A DNA stretch of 64,000 nucleotides, from the NCBI GenBank assembly GCA_052389915.1, contig JBQTHL010000037.1, forward strand, positions 1 to 64,000, in the 5' to 3' direction. Position 1 is the stretch's first letter. Every line of letters starts with the position of its first letter. This document shows, piece after piece, positions 35,683 to 44,233 of the stretch. The stretch is from Panacagrimonas sp052389915. Lineage in GTDB: Bacteria > Pseudomonadota > Gammaproteobacteria > Nevskiales > Nevskiaceae. The notes under the pieces are model-generated. The model worked only from the letters and a program-made list of their open reading frames with translations, was not told the origin of the DNA and made no database searches. Both the position numbers and the translations under genes were made by a program.

Positions 35683-36489
35683 ATGGACCTCCTCCAGTAC
35701 CGCATCGACGGCGACGACCTGCAACTCGTCGAGATCACGCTGCGACCGGGAACCTCCGCCGTGGGCGAGCCCGGCGCGATGATGTACATGGACGAGGGCA
35801 TGGTGATGGACACGGTGCTGGGCGATGGGTCCGGGCTCGGCAACGTGCTGGTTCGATTCTGGCGCGGGCTCAAGCGCAGCTTCACCGGCGAATCGCTGTT
35901 CAGCAGTGTGTTCACCAACCCGCGGCCGGAGCCCAGGCGCGTGGCGTTCGCCGGCCCGTATCCCGGCAAGATCGTGCCGATCCGGCTGGCCGACATGGGC
36001 GGCATGCTGATCTGCCAGAAAGGCGCCTTCCTGTGCGCGGAGCGCGGCGTAGAGGTCGGTATCGCGCTGCAGAAACGTTTGCGAGTAGGTTTTTTCGGCG
36101 GTGAAGGTTTCATCATGCAGAAGCTGAGCGGGCAGGGCGTGGCCTTCATCCACGCCAGCGGCATGCTGCGCGAGATGCGCTTGCAACCGGGCGAGTCCTT
36201 GCGCGTGGACACCGGCTGCCTGGCAGCGCTGCAAGCCACCGTGCAGTACGACATCAAGTACGCCGGCAAGCTCAAGACCGCGCTGTTCGGTGGGGAAGGA
36301 TTGTTCTTCGCCACCTTGCAGGGGCCGGGTACGGTCTGGCTGCAATCGCTTCCGATCCGGCGGCTGGCCGGGCGCATCGTGAGCGATGGCATGCGCGCGA
36401 AGTCGGGTGGCTTTGGCGGGCGCCTGTACTTCATCGCAGTGATTCTGTTCGTTCTCTATGCATTGTCGGGGCCGCTGCCGCCGATATGA
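35683..36489 (+). CDS. AIM24 / TIGR00266 family protein
   Basis: A 268-residue protein of the AIM24 family: MDLLQYRIDGDDLQLVEITLRPG, GEPGAMMYMDEGMVMDT and FGGEGLFFATLQGPGTVWLQSLP are characteristic. The fold is a double beta-helix of unknown role; a C-terminal membrane helix (YFIAVILFVLYALSGPLPPI) is present. ATG 35683 is preferred; GTG 35674 is possible. Its stop overlaps the start of the M48 peptidase (ATGA), a pairing that suggests joint work at the membrane. Confidence 0.87.
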   Translation: MDLLQYRIDGDDLQLVEITLRPGTSAVGEPGAMMYMDEGMVMDTVLGDGSGLGNVLVRFWRGLKRSFTGESLFSSVFTNPRPEPRRVAFAGPYPGKIVPIRLADMGGMLICQKGAFLCAERGVEVGIALQKRLRVGFFGGEGFIMQKLSGQGVAFIHASGMLREMRLQPGESLRVDTGCLAALQATVQYDIKYAGKLKTALFGGEGLFFATLQGPGTVWLQSLPIRRLAGRIVSDGMRAKSGGFGGRLYFIAVILFVLYALSGPLPPI

Positions 36490-37604
36490 GGGAGTTGCCC
36501 AGCAGTTTTCGCGCGCGACTGTTCGGCGCGGGTCTTCCCGACGCCGGCGCTGAAGTGCAGGGGCGATTCGTGGGTGTGCGCCTCGACATCGACGGGTCGC
36601 GGCCGATCTCGGTGCCGGTGCACGATCTGAGCGCCGCCATCGGCGGCTTCGCGCACGAATTCGTGTTCCTGTCTTTCCGCGAGGGCGGGCAGAACTTCAC
36701 CCTTCAACCCGATGGGCCTGAGGATTTCGCGGTGATCCGCAAGCACGCCGACCCGCAGTTGACCGCACGACTGCGCAAACTCGGCGGCAATGTGAGCTGG
36801 CAGCGCTGGATCTGGCGCACGCTGATCGGCGTTGGCGTGGCACTGCTCGTGGCGGCATTGCTGCTGGTGGTGCGTTACGACGAGGTGGTGGCCTGGACCG
36901 CCGACCAGGTTCCGCTCGAAACCGAGAACCGTCTGGGTGAGTTCGTCATCGACAGCCTGCGCACCCGCGACGGCTTGCTGGAGCAGGGGCCGGCCGTGCA
37001 GGCCGTGGCGCACATCGGCTCGCGACTGACCGAGGGGTCGCGCTACGAATATCGCTGGATCGTGGCGCAGGACGACCAGGTCAATGCGTTCGCCGCACCC
37101 GGCGGGGTGGTGGTGGTCAATTCCGGATTGATCCTGGCGGTGGGTTCGGCCGAAGAACTGGCCGGTGTACTGGCACATGAAATCCAGCATGTCGAACTGC
37201 GCCACTCGCTGCAGAACATGATTCACGCGCTCGGATGGGCGGCGGTGCTGACCGTGACCCTGGGCGATGTCAGTGCGATTGCCGGCGTGCTGATTCACCA
37301 GCTTGGTGCGATGAGCTTTTCGCGCGATCTCGAAATCGAGGCCGACGAGAAAGGCGTGCTGGCCCTGCAACGCGCGGGCATTTCGTCGACGGGAATGCTG
37401 GCGTTCTTCCGCCGCCTGGAGCTGCAGGACAAGGGAAGTATTCCCCTGTTGTCGAGTCACCCGGCGACCGCAGAAAGAGTGGCGCGCCTGGAGCAGATGG
37501 TTGAAGCGGCACCGGCTATGCAACCGGAGCGGCTGGCGCTCGATTGGGCGGCCGTGCAGGCAAGTGTGCGCGAGCTTGCGCCGGACGGAACGGCTGCGCG
37601 CTGA
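36486..37604 (+). CDS. M48-family metallopeptidase with membrane anchor
   Basis: A 372-residue zinc protease. The N-terminal region (1-105) looks like a small beta domain, a membrane helix lies at about 114-132 (TLIGVGVALLVAALLLVV), and the catalytic domain has HEIQH at about 231-235 with the third ligand in EIEADEKG. SSHPATAERV is the conserved C-terminal segment of M48 enzymes. It is translationally coupled to the AIM24 gene and lies upstream of clpS-clpA, in a small proteostasis neighbourhood. Confidence 0.88.
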   Translation: MRELPSSFRARLFGAGLPDAGAEVQGRFVGVRLDIDGSRPISVPVHDLSAAIGGFAHEFVFLSFREGGQNFTLQPDGPEDFAVIRKHADPQLTARLRKLGGNVSWQRWIWRTLIGVGVALLVAALLLVVRYDEVVAWTADQVPLETENRLGEFVIDSLRTRDGLLEQGPAVQAVAHIGSRLTEGSRYEYRWIVAQDDQVNAFAAPGGVVVVNSGLILAVGSAEELAGVLAHEIQHVELRHSLQNMIHALGWAAVLTVTLGDVSAIAGVLIHQLGAMSFSRDLEIEADEKGVLALQRAGISSTGMLAFFRRLELQDKGSIPLLSSHPATAERVARLEQMVEAAPAMQPERLALDWAAVQASVRELAPDGTAAR

Positions 37605-37714
37605 CACGGTCGATGCAGCGCCCGGGACGAGACTTGAATTGCGGCCCAACGGTGCTACTTTCTACTCAGCGCGCAAGCAGTCCCAACCGTCCCGCGGCGC
37701 GCTAGACTCCGACC

Positions 37715-38041
37715 ATGAGCGAAACACCCCGAATCCGTATCGGCTCCGACCTCGACAATGTCGTCGAGGCCGCCAAGCCCAAGACCAAGCAGCCGCCGAT
37801 GTTCAAGGTGGTGGTGGTCAACGACGACTTCACGCCGATGGAGTTCGTGGTCCAGGTTTTGCAGCAGTTCTTTCACCACACCCGGGAATCGGCGGTGCAG
37901 ATCATGCTGCATGTGCATACCAAGGGCCGCGGCGTTGCCGGCGTGTACCCCGCCGAGATTGCCGAGACCAAGACCGCGCAGGCCAATGCCTTTGCGCGCC
38001 AACACCAGCACCCGTTGCTCACGGTGCTGGAAAAAGCCTGA
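37715..38041 (+). CDS. clpS: ATP-dependent Clp protease adaptor ClpS
   Basis: A 108-residue N-degron adaptor that delivers substrates to ClpAP. The core MFKVVVVNDDFTPMEFVVQVLQQFF, the loop HHTRESAVQIMLHVHTKGRGVAG and the C-terminal YPAEIAETKTAQANAFARQHQHPL match the family, including the Asn-Asp pair and hydrophobic pocket. It precedes clpA by 39 bases as in most proteobacteria. Confidence 0.96.
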   Translation: MSETPRIRIGSDLDNVVEAAKPKTKQPPMFKVVVVNDDFTPMEFVVQVLQQFFHHTRESAVQIMLHVHTKGRGVAGVYPAEIAETKTAQANAFARQHQHPLLTVLEKA

Positions 38042-38080
38042 TGCACCTCAACCTCACCAAGGAATCTTCCGGAGCCAACC

Positions 38081-40360
38081 ATGTTGTCTGACGAACTGCA
38101 GAAAGCCTTGGACGCCGCTTTCCTCGCCGCGCGCGGAGAAGGTCACGAACTGCTGACGGTCGAACACCTGCTGCTGGCCCTGCTCTCGGATTCCAATGTT
38201 TCCGAGGTCCTCAACGCCAGCGGCGCCGACCTGGAAAAGCTCGAACAGCAGTTGCGCGACTACATACGCCACAACATCCACGCCACGCGCAGTGGCGAGC
38301 AGACCGAAGTGCAGCCCACGCTGTCCTTCCAGCGCGTCCTGCAACGTGCGATCTACCATGTGCAGGCGGCGGGCAAGAAGCAGGTCACCACGCTCAACGT
38401 GCTGGTCGCGATGTTCGCGGAGAAGGACACCCACGCGGTGTACCTGCTCAACGAGCAGGGCGTGAGCCGACTCGACGTGGTGAACTTCATTTCCCATGGC
38501 ATCGCCAAGAACAACCCGAGCGCGCAGGCGCCGTCCGAGTCCAATCAGGATTCGGAGGAAAAGGAAGAAGGCAAGGCCCAGGGCAAGACCGCGCTGGAGC
38601 AGTTCGCGGTCAATCTCAACGAGCGCGCCACGCGCGGGCAGATCGATCCGCTGATCGGGCGCGAGCCCGAAATCGAGCGCGTCATGCAGACGCTGTGCCG
38701 CCGCCGCAAGAACAATCCGCTGCTGGTGGGCGAGGCCGGCGTGGGCAAGACCGCGATTGCCGAAGGCTTGGCTTGGTTGATCGTCGAAGACAAGGTGCCG
38801 GACCTGCTCAAGGGTTCGGTGGTGTTTTCGCTCGATCTGGGCAGCCTGATTGCGGGCACCAAGTATCGCGGCGACTTCGAGAAGCGCTTCAAGGCGGTCA
38901 TGCAGGAACTCACGCAGAAGCCTGGCGCCATCGTCTTCATCGACGAGATTCACATGATCATCGGTGCTGGCGCTGCCAGCGGCGGCGTGATGGATGCGTC
39001 CAACCTGCTCAAGCCGCTGCTCGCGGGCGGAACCCTGCGCTGCATCGGCTCGACCACGTATCAGGAATATCGCGGCGTATTCGAGAAGGATCGTGCGCTC
39101 GCGCGCCGCTTCCAGAAAATCGACGTGACCGAACCCAGCGTCGAAGACGCAGTGAAGATTCTCGAAGGCCTGCGTTCGCGCTTCGAGGAACACCACGCGG
39201 TGCAGTACACGCGCGGCGCGCTGCGCTCGGCGGTGGAACTGTCCGCGCGTCACATCACGGATCGGCTGCTGCCGGACAAGGCCATTGACGTCATCGACGA
39301 GGCCGCCGCGCGCCTGCGCCTGCTGCCCGAGTCCAAGCGTCGCAAGACCGTGCAGGTGCGTGATATCGAAGAGACCGTCGCCAAGATCGCGCGCATTCCG
39401 CCCAAGTCGGTGTCGAGCAACGACCGTGACCGGCTGGCCACCTTGGAGCGCGATCTCAAGCTCGTGATCTACGGGCAGGACGCTGCCATCGAGCAGCTCA
39501 CGTCCAGCATCAAGCTGTCGCGCTCGGGCCTGGGAAATCCGGACAAGCCCATCGGCAACTTCCTGCTCGCGGGTCCGACCGGCGTTGGCAAGACCGAGGT
39601 CACGCGTCAGCTCGCGAATCTGCTCGGCATCGAGCTGATCCGCTTCGACATGTCCGAATACATGGAGCGGCACACGGTGTCGCGCCTGATTGGTGCGCCT
39701 CCGGGCTATGTCGGTTTCGATCAGGGCGGCTTGCTGACCGAGGCCGCGCTCAAGCACCCGCATTGCGTGGTGCTGCTGGACGAAATCGAGAAGGCGCATC
39801 CCGACGTGTTCAATCTGCTTTTGCAGGTCATGGACCACGGCACGCTCACCGACAACAACGGCCGCAAGGCGGACTTCCGCAACGTGATCCTGGTGATGAC
39901 CACCAACGCGGGCGCGGAAGAATCCTCGCGCCGCTCTATGGGCTTTGCCGAGCAGAACCACACCACCGACCAGCTCGAAGTGATCCGCAAGATGTTCACG
40001 CCCGAGTTCCGCAATCGTCTCGATGCCATCGTGGCGTTTGCCGCTCTGGGCAAGGCCGAGATTGCGCGCGTGGTGGACAAGTTCCTGCTTCAGTTGGAGG
40101 AGCAACTCGCGTCCAAGGGCGTGGTGCTGGAGATCGACGACAGCGCGCGCGAGTGGATTGCGACGCGCGGCTACGATCCCAAGATGGGCGCGCGTCCCAT
40201 GGCACGGGTCATCCAGGAAAACCTCAAGCGTCCGCTGGCCGAGGAACTGCTGTTCGGCAAGCTCGCGCACGGCGGCAGGGTGCACGTGGACGTCAAGGAC
40301 GACAAGCTCGACTTCGAGCTCGAAGCGCGCGAAAAGCCGGTGGCGCTGGAACCCGTCTGA
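38081..40360 (+). CDS. clpA: ATP-dependent Clp protease ATP-binding subunit ClpA
   Basis: A 759-residue AAA+ unfoldase that feeds ClpP. It contains an N-terminal double Clp_N repeat (1-145), first Walker A GEAGVGKT with Walker B IVFIDEIHMI, and second Walker A GPTGVGKTE with VVLLDEIEKAHPDVFN and the conserved GAPPGYVGFDQGGLLTE. The ClpP-binding IGF-type loop region contains DRKADFRN-like and SRRSMGF segments. The length matches E. coli ClpA (758). A hairpin follows the gene. Confidence 0.97.
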   Translation: MLSDELQKALDAAFLAARGEGHELLTVEHLLLALLSDSNVSEVLNASGADLEKLEQQLRDYIRHNIHATRSGEQTEVQPTLSFQRVLQRAIYHVQAAGKKQVTTLNVLVAMFAEKDTHAVYLLNEQGVSRLDVVNFISHGIAKNNPSAQAPSESNQDSEEKEEGKAQGKTALEQFAVNLNERATRGQIDPLIGREPEIERVMQTLCRRRKNNPLLVGEAGVGKTAIAEGLAWLIVEDKVPDLLKGSVVFSLDLGSLIAGTKYRGDFEKRFKAVMQELTQKPGAIVFIDEIHMIIGAGAASGGVMDASNLLKPLLAGGTLRCIGSTTYQEYRGVFEKDRALARRFQKIDVTEPSVEDAVKILEGLRSRFEEHHAVQYTRGALRSAVELSARHITDRLLPDKAIDVIDEAAARLRLLPESKRRKTVQVRDIEETVAKIARIPPKSVSSNDRDRLATLERDLKLVIYGQDAAIEQLTSSIKLSRSGLGNPDKPIGNFLLAGPTGVGKTEVTRQLANLLGIELIRFDMSEYMERHTVSRLIGAPPGYVGFDQGGLLTEAALKHPHCVVLLDEIEKAHPDVFNLLLQVMDHGTLTDNNGRKADFRNVILVMTTNAGAEESSRRSMGFAEQNHTTDQLEVIRKMFTPEFRNRLDAIVAFAALGKAEIARVVDKFLLQLEEQLASKGVVLEIDDSAREWIATRGYDPKMGARPMARVIQENLKRPLAEELLFGKLAHGGRVHVDVKDDKLDFELEAREKPVALEPV

Positions 40361-40371
40361 GCGGGAATCGA

Positions 40372-40400
40372 AGAACTCGCCATATCGAATGGCGGGTTCT
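40372..40400. terminator. Bidirectional hairpin between convergent clpA and mocR-type genes
   Basis: AGAACTCGCCAT pairs with ATGGCGGGTTCT over 12 positions (one G-T wobble) with a 5-base loop. There is no strong T-run, but the position between convergent genes supports a termination role. Confidence 0.7.
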
Positions 40401-40409
40401 CATCCTCGA

Positions 40410-41834
40410 TTAGCCAACACGCGACGCCAGTTCGCAGGCAATGGCGCCGAGCCGGGCAATGCCCGCTCGCAGGTCCGAGTCCCAGGGGTGCCCGAAGTTG
40501 AGGCGCACGCAGTTCTCGTAGCCGCGCTGCGGCGAGAACATGGGGCCGGGCGACAAGCCGATGCCTTCCAGCGCCGCGAGCCGGTGCAGTTCCAGCGCAT
40601 TCACCGCGGGCGGCAAGCTCGCCCAGGTGAAGTAACCACCCGAGGCCCGGCTGGCCTGTGTGCCAGCAGGAAAGTAACGGGCGATCGCTGCGAGCATCTC
40701 CTCCTGCTGTGCCGCCAGCCTGCGGCGCAAACGCCGCAGATGACGCTCGTACCCGCCGCCTTGCAGATAGTCCGCCAGACCTTCCTGCGCCGGGATGCTG
40801 GTGGCCAGCGAACTCATCATCTTCAAGCGCTCGACTTGCGCGGTGTAGCGGCCCGCGGCGACCCAGCCCACGCGATAGCCGGGCGCCAGGGTCTTGGAGA
40901 AGCTGCCGCAGTGAAGCACCAGGCCGGCCTCGTCGAAACACTTGAACGGTCGTTGCGCGCGGGCGCCGAAATACAGTTCGCCGTAGACATCGTCTTCGAT
41001 CAAGGGAGTTTCGCGTTCCGCCAGCATTTGCACGATCTGCGCACGGCGCGTACCAGGAACGCTGGCGCCTAGCGGATTCTGGAAATTGCTCATGAACCAG
41101 CAGGCACTGACGCTGTGTTTGTCGAGTACCGCGCGTAACGCTGCCGGATCGATGCCTTCGACCGGGTCCGTAGCGATCTCGACGGCTCGTGCACCAAGGC
41201 GCTCGATGGCTTGAAGTGCGCCGTAAAACGTCGGCGACTCGATGGCGATGATCGCTCCGGGAGAGGTCAGGCATTGTAGGCAAAGATTCAGGGCCTCCAT
41301 TGCACCGTTGGTAATCACGATGCCGTCCACCGGCACCTCTGCGCCGAGCGCGAGATAACGCCCGGCGATCTCGCGGCGGAGTGCGAGGCTGCCCGGAGGG
41401 AGATCGGCCACCGTCGCCCATGGATCGAGACGACGAGTGCTTCGTGCCAGCGATGTCGAAAGCCGATCGAGCGGAAACAGCAGCGGACTTGGAAACGCCG
41501 AGCCGAACGGCAACACGCGACGCTCGCGCGTGTCGCCGAGAATGTAGAACACCAGGTCCGAGACATCGACCGTCGTCGCAGTCGGTGTGTCCTGCGAAGC
41601 AGCCCCGGAATCCGCTGGCTTGGCGCGGCGTCGGCTGACGAAGTAACCCGATCGAGGCCGGCTCTCGATCAGGCCGCGGCTTTCGAGCAGGGCATAGGCA
41701 TGCAGCACGGTCGCCTGGCTCACGGCGCGACGGGCACGCAATGCACGCACCGACGGCAGGCGATCACCCGGCCGCAGCGAGCCGGACACGATCATCGACT
41801 CCACGTCTGCCGCCAACTGGGTATACAGCGTCAT
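40410..41834 (-). CDS. MocR/PdxR-type transcriptional regulator (GntR HTH plus aminotransferase domain)
   Basis: A 474-residue fusion. The N-terminal winged helix (SLRPGDRLPSVRALRARRAVSQATVLHAYALLESRGLIESRPRSG) is GntR-like. The C-terminal fold-type I aminotransferase domain carries the PLP lysine in CGSFSKTLAPGYRVGW. Such proteins sense PLP or an amino compound and regulate neighbouring genes, though here the divergent neighbour is a small DUF2970 membrane protein. The 115-bp divergent gap probably contains its operator. Confidence 0.9.
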   Translation of the reverse strand: MTLYTQLAADVESMIVSGSLRPGDRLPSVRALRARRAVSQATVLHAYALLESRGLIESRPRSGYFVSRRRAKPADSGAASQDTPTATTVDVSDLVFYILGDTRERRVLPFGSAFPSPLLFPLDRLSTSLARSTRRLDPWATVADLPPGSLALRREIAGRYLALGAEVPVDGIVITNGAMEALNLCLQCLTSPGAIIAIESPTFYGALQAIERLGARAVEIATDPVEGIDPAALRAVLDKHSVSACWFMSNFQNPLGASVPGTRRAQIVQMLAERETPLIEDDVYGELYFGARAQRPFKCFDEAGLVLHCGSFSKTLAPGYRVGWVAAGRYTAQVERLKMMSSLATSIPAQEGLADYLQGGGYERHLRRLRRRLAAQQEEMLAAIARYFPAGTQASRASGGYFTWASLPPAVNALELHRLAALEGIGLSPGPMFSPQRGYENCVRLNFGHPWDSDLRAGIARLGAIACELASRVG

Positions 41835-41949
41835 GTTCGTGCGGTTCTGTTCGAAGCCTTGCTGCGCAAGAAATCGAGGGTATCTGTGCCTGCCGTCATG
41901 GCGGGCATGTTCCTATGATTTTCGAAGGCACTCCATAGAGGAACAAGGC

Positions 41950-42198
41950 ATGAATCAAACCGACGCTGATCGTCCCGTTCAAGGACTTCACCCATCGCGC
42001 GTAGGCCTGCTGACGACGATGGGCAGCGTGCTCTGGGCGTTCTTCGGCGTACAGAGTTCAAGGGCTCGCGTGCGCGATTTTTCGCAAGGGTCGCCGGCGC
42101 TGTTCTTCGGCGTCGCGTTCGCACTGACCGCAGGCTTTGCCGTGATTCTGATCGGCATTGTGCGTCTAATCATGCACAGTGCCGGGGTACCTGGATAA
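41950..42198 (+). CDS. DUF2970 family small membrane protein
   Basis: An 82-residue protein. GLLTTMGSVLWAFFGVQSS, RARVRDFSQGSPALFFGVAF and a C-terminal hydrophobic segment match the DUF2970 family of short two-helix membrane proteins. The function is unknown. AGAGGAACAAGG precedes the ATG at 41950; an upstream in-frame start is not family-like. Confidence 0.82.
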   Translation: MNQTDADRPVQGLHPSRVGLLTTMGSVLWAFFGVQSSRARVRDFSQGSPALFFGVAFALTAGFAVILIGIVRLIMHSAGVPG

Positions 42199-42285
42199 GG
42201 CAGGGCGCGGCATTTGTACGATAATTGCCCCGTTCGTCGCGACCGGCGGGCCCGATTTTCCTGCCGACCCGGTCGCCTCGGCTAC

Positions 42286-42362
42286 GCGCCCGTAGCTCAG
42301 TTGGATAGAGCACTCGCCTTCTAAGCGAGCGGTCACAGGTTCGACTCCTGTCGGGCGCGCCA
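42286..42362 (+). tRNA. tRNA-Arg (anticodon UCU)
   Basis: A complete 77-base cloverleaf with encoded CCA. The acceptor stem GCGCCCG pairs with CGGGCGC, the D-arm contains AGCTCAGTTGGATAGAGC, the anticodon stem CTCGC/GCGAG encloses CTTCTAA, and the T-arm is CAGGTTCGACTCCTG. Its last 30 bases are overlapped by the recombinase gene on the other strand, so it is the insertion target of the island and remains functional. Confidence 0.97.
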
Positions 42363-43967
42363 TTCCGGTACAAAAGTGGGCACCCGTGCCTCGGGATCCA
42401 CTTTGCCCTTGGTGGCGGCGGCTGCCAGCACGTCTTTGCGCCCGCGAATGTGTATCTCCTTGGGTCCGACCACGACTTGATCCACAAACGCACGCAGGTA
42501 GGCCTTGCGCAGGGCGATGTCGCCTTGCGTGAGACGAAGCACGAGCTGATCTGCAAACGTTTTGATCTTCGCCGCCGACGGCGGCGTCAGTGCCGCCTTT
42601 TCTATCGCCCGCGAACGGGCGAGCAGCTCCTCGGCGTCCGTCTTGCGCAGACGCAGGCCATCGAGCTGCTGCTTGAGCATCGGTTCGCCCGGATCCAGAA
42701 GGCCTTTGGCGATCGCGTCATACAGGCGCTTGAGGCCGCCCTCCGCCTCGAGCAGCTCGCGTTGGGCCGCGCGGATCTCTTGGTCGTTGGTCGACTGCGC
42801 ACGGGCTCTCGCGATACAGCCAGCGACGAGCTTGTCGAGATGCTGCACGCTCAGAATCCGCTCAACGACCGCATCGCAGACGAGTTCCTCGACCCGCTGC
42901 TGAGGGATGGACTTGCCGGTACAGGCGTCTGTGCCGGTGCGCTTTCGGTTGGCACAACCGTAATAGACGTAGCGTCCGCCTTTGCCGGTGATCTGAGTCA
43001 TGGCAGCGCCACAGGCCTCGCAGCGGATCAGGCCCGACAGCAGCATCGGGCTACTCGCCGTGCGAGGGGCTGCTCGCCGGGGGTTGCGGGCCTTGAGATT
43101 CTGGCCGACCGCATCAAAAGTCTCGCGGTCGACAATCGGCGGCACGTCGAGCTTGATCCACTCCTCGCGCGGCTTGACCAGCTTGTTCTGACCGGTGACG
43201 TTGAAGTAATGCTCGCCGACGTAACAGGTCTTGGTAAGCATCATGTGGATCGTGCCGATGCCCCAGCGCGACCCCGACACCGTGCGGTGGCCATGATCAT
43301 TCAGCCAGGTCGCAATGCCCTTGACCCCCATCGGACCCTTGCCGTCACCGACGCGCGCCAGAGCGAAAATCTTGCGGATGAGCTTGGATCGTTCCGGATC
43401 GATCGCCAGCACATGCTTGGTCTTGTCGCCGACCCTGGCAGCGACGACCAGCCGATAGCCGTCGGGCGGCCGGGACCCGTTCCAGTAACCGTTGCGCGCG
43501 TTCTGCTTCATCGCGCGCAAGGTGTGCTTGGAATTCTGCGCACTCGAATACTGGTCAAACAGCCCGTACAGCCCACGCATGAGCTGACCTTCGGGGCTGT
43601 CGTCCACCGACTGGGTCACGGCGACCAGCCGGACGCCTTCTGCCATCAGTTTGCGACATTGGACTTCGAGCAAGACATGATCGCGAGCGAATCGGGAGAA
43701 AGAGTGCACGAGGATCACGTCGAAGGGGCGATCATCGGAGTACGCACGTTCCAGCATGCGCTGGAACTCGGGCCGGCTTTCCTCGCGCCCTGAAACGCCT
43801 GGCTCGGTGTAGGAGTCCACCAACGTCCAGCCTTGCTGGGCGCAGTATTCCGCGATCTGCCGATGCTGGTCGGGGATGCTCAGATCGCGCTCCGCCTGCC
43901 GTACGGTGGACACGCGAGCGTATCCCGCGACCTGCAACTTTCGCCCGCCCTGCTTTGAACCAGCCAT
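42333..43967 (-). CDS. Large serine recombinase (resolvase/invertase-type integrase)
   Basis: A 544-residue site-specific recombinase. The N-terminal resolvase domain carries the nucleophilic serine at residue 20 (GYARVSTVRQ) and the SFSRFARD motif. A Recombinase domain (PPDGYRLVV ... GTIHMMLTKTCYVGEHYFN) and a zinc beta-ribbon (IRCEACGAAM, YYGCANRKRTGTDACTG) follow, then a coiled-coil segment. TAAGGAGAAG precedes the start. The last residues WRARQESNL and the stop are encoded by the antisense strand of the tRNA-Arg 3' end, so the original C-terminus depends on the insertion junction. It most likely excises and integrates this island. Confidence 0.92.
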   Translation of the reverse strand: MAGSKQGGRKLQVAGYARVSTVRQAERDLSIPDQHRQIAEYCAQQGWTLVDSYTEPGVSGREESRPEFQRMLERAYSDDRPFDVILVHSFSRFARDHVLLEVQCRKLMAEGVRLVAVTQSVDDSPEGQLMRGLYGLFDQYSSAQNSKHTLRAMKQNARNGYWNGSRPPDGYRLVVAARVGDKTKHVLAIDPERSKLIRKIFALARVGDGKGPMGVKGIATWLNDHGHRTVSGSRWGIGTIHMMLTKTCYVGEHYFNVTGQNKLVKPREEWIKLDVPPIVDRETFDAVGQNLKARNPRRAAPRTASSPMLLSGLIRCEACGAAMTQITGKGGRYVYYGCANRKRTGTDACTGKSIPQQRVEELVCDAVVERILSVQHLDKLVAGCIARARAQSTNDQEIRAAQRELLEAEGGLKRLYDAIAKGLLDPGEPMLKQQLDGLRLRKTDAEELLARSRAIEKAALTPPSAAKIKTFADQLVLRLTQGDIALRKAYLRAFVDQVVVGPKEIHIRGRKDVLAAAATKGKVDPEARVPTFVPEWRARQESNL

Positions 43968-43996
43968 GACTTCTCCTTACCTCGACAACACTGCTT

Positions 43997-44194
43997 TCAA
44001 TGGGGAGGCGCTGACGCCGCGCCCATCAACGCCTCAATCAAGTCCCGCGCGTGGAAAAAAACGGCATCAATCTCTTCTTTCGTCACCGGCAAGCAGGCCG
44101 GAAGATCGCAGATGACGGGCTCTGCGGCACGATCCGGCGGCTCGGACTCGGACGCAAGCAACAAATCGGGAAGCGAACTGGTATGGCGATCCAT
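43997..44194 (-). CDS. Small acidic hypothetical protein
   Basis: A 65-residue protein between the recombinase and the methyltransferase, all on the same strand. It is acidic, with a probable C-terminal helix (TKEEIDAVFFHARDLIEALMGAAS), and no family is recognised. It might be a small accessory or directionality factor, but nothing in the sequence shows that. The ribosome site is weak, so this call rests on position and the coherent amphipathic helix. Confidence 0.45.
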   Translation of the reverse strand: MDRHTSSLPDLLLASESEPPDRAAEPVICDLPACLPVTKEEIDAVFFHARDLIEALMGAASAPPH

Positions 44195-44233
44195 GCCATC
44201 CCGGTATCCACCTCTCTACGAAACCGATATTTA

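Noticed and set aside
38054..40285. 743-codon minus-strand frame over clpA
   Set aside because: Antisense shadow created by biased third positions in clpA; no ribosome site and no family.
42170..42556. Open frame encoding PDRSRTCDRSLRRRVLYPTEL
   Set aside because: This is the antisense reading of the tRNA-Arg gene plus recombinase shadow, a well-known spurious protein signature. The same applies to the frame at 42166-42363.
42450..43793. 447-codon plus-strand frame over the recombinase
   Set aside because: Shadow of the serine recombinase, which has intact catalytic and zinc motifs.
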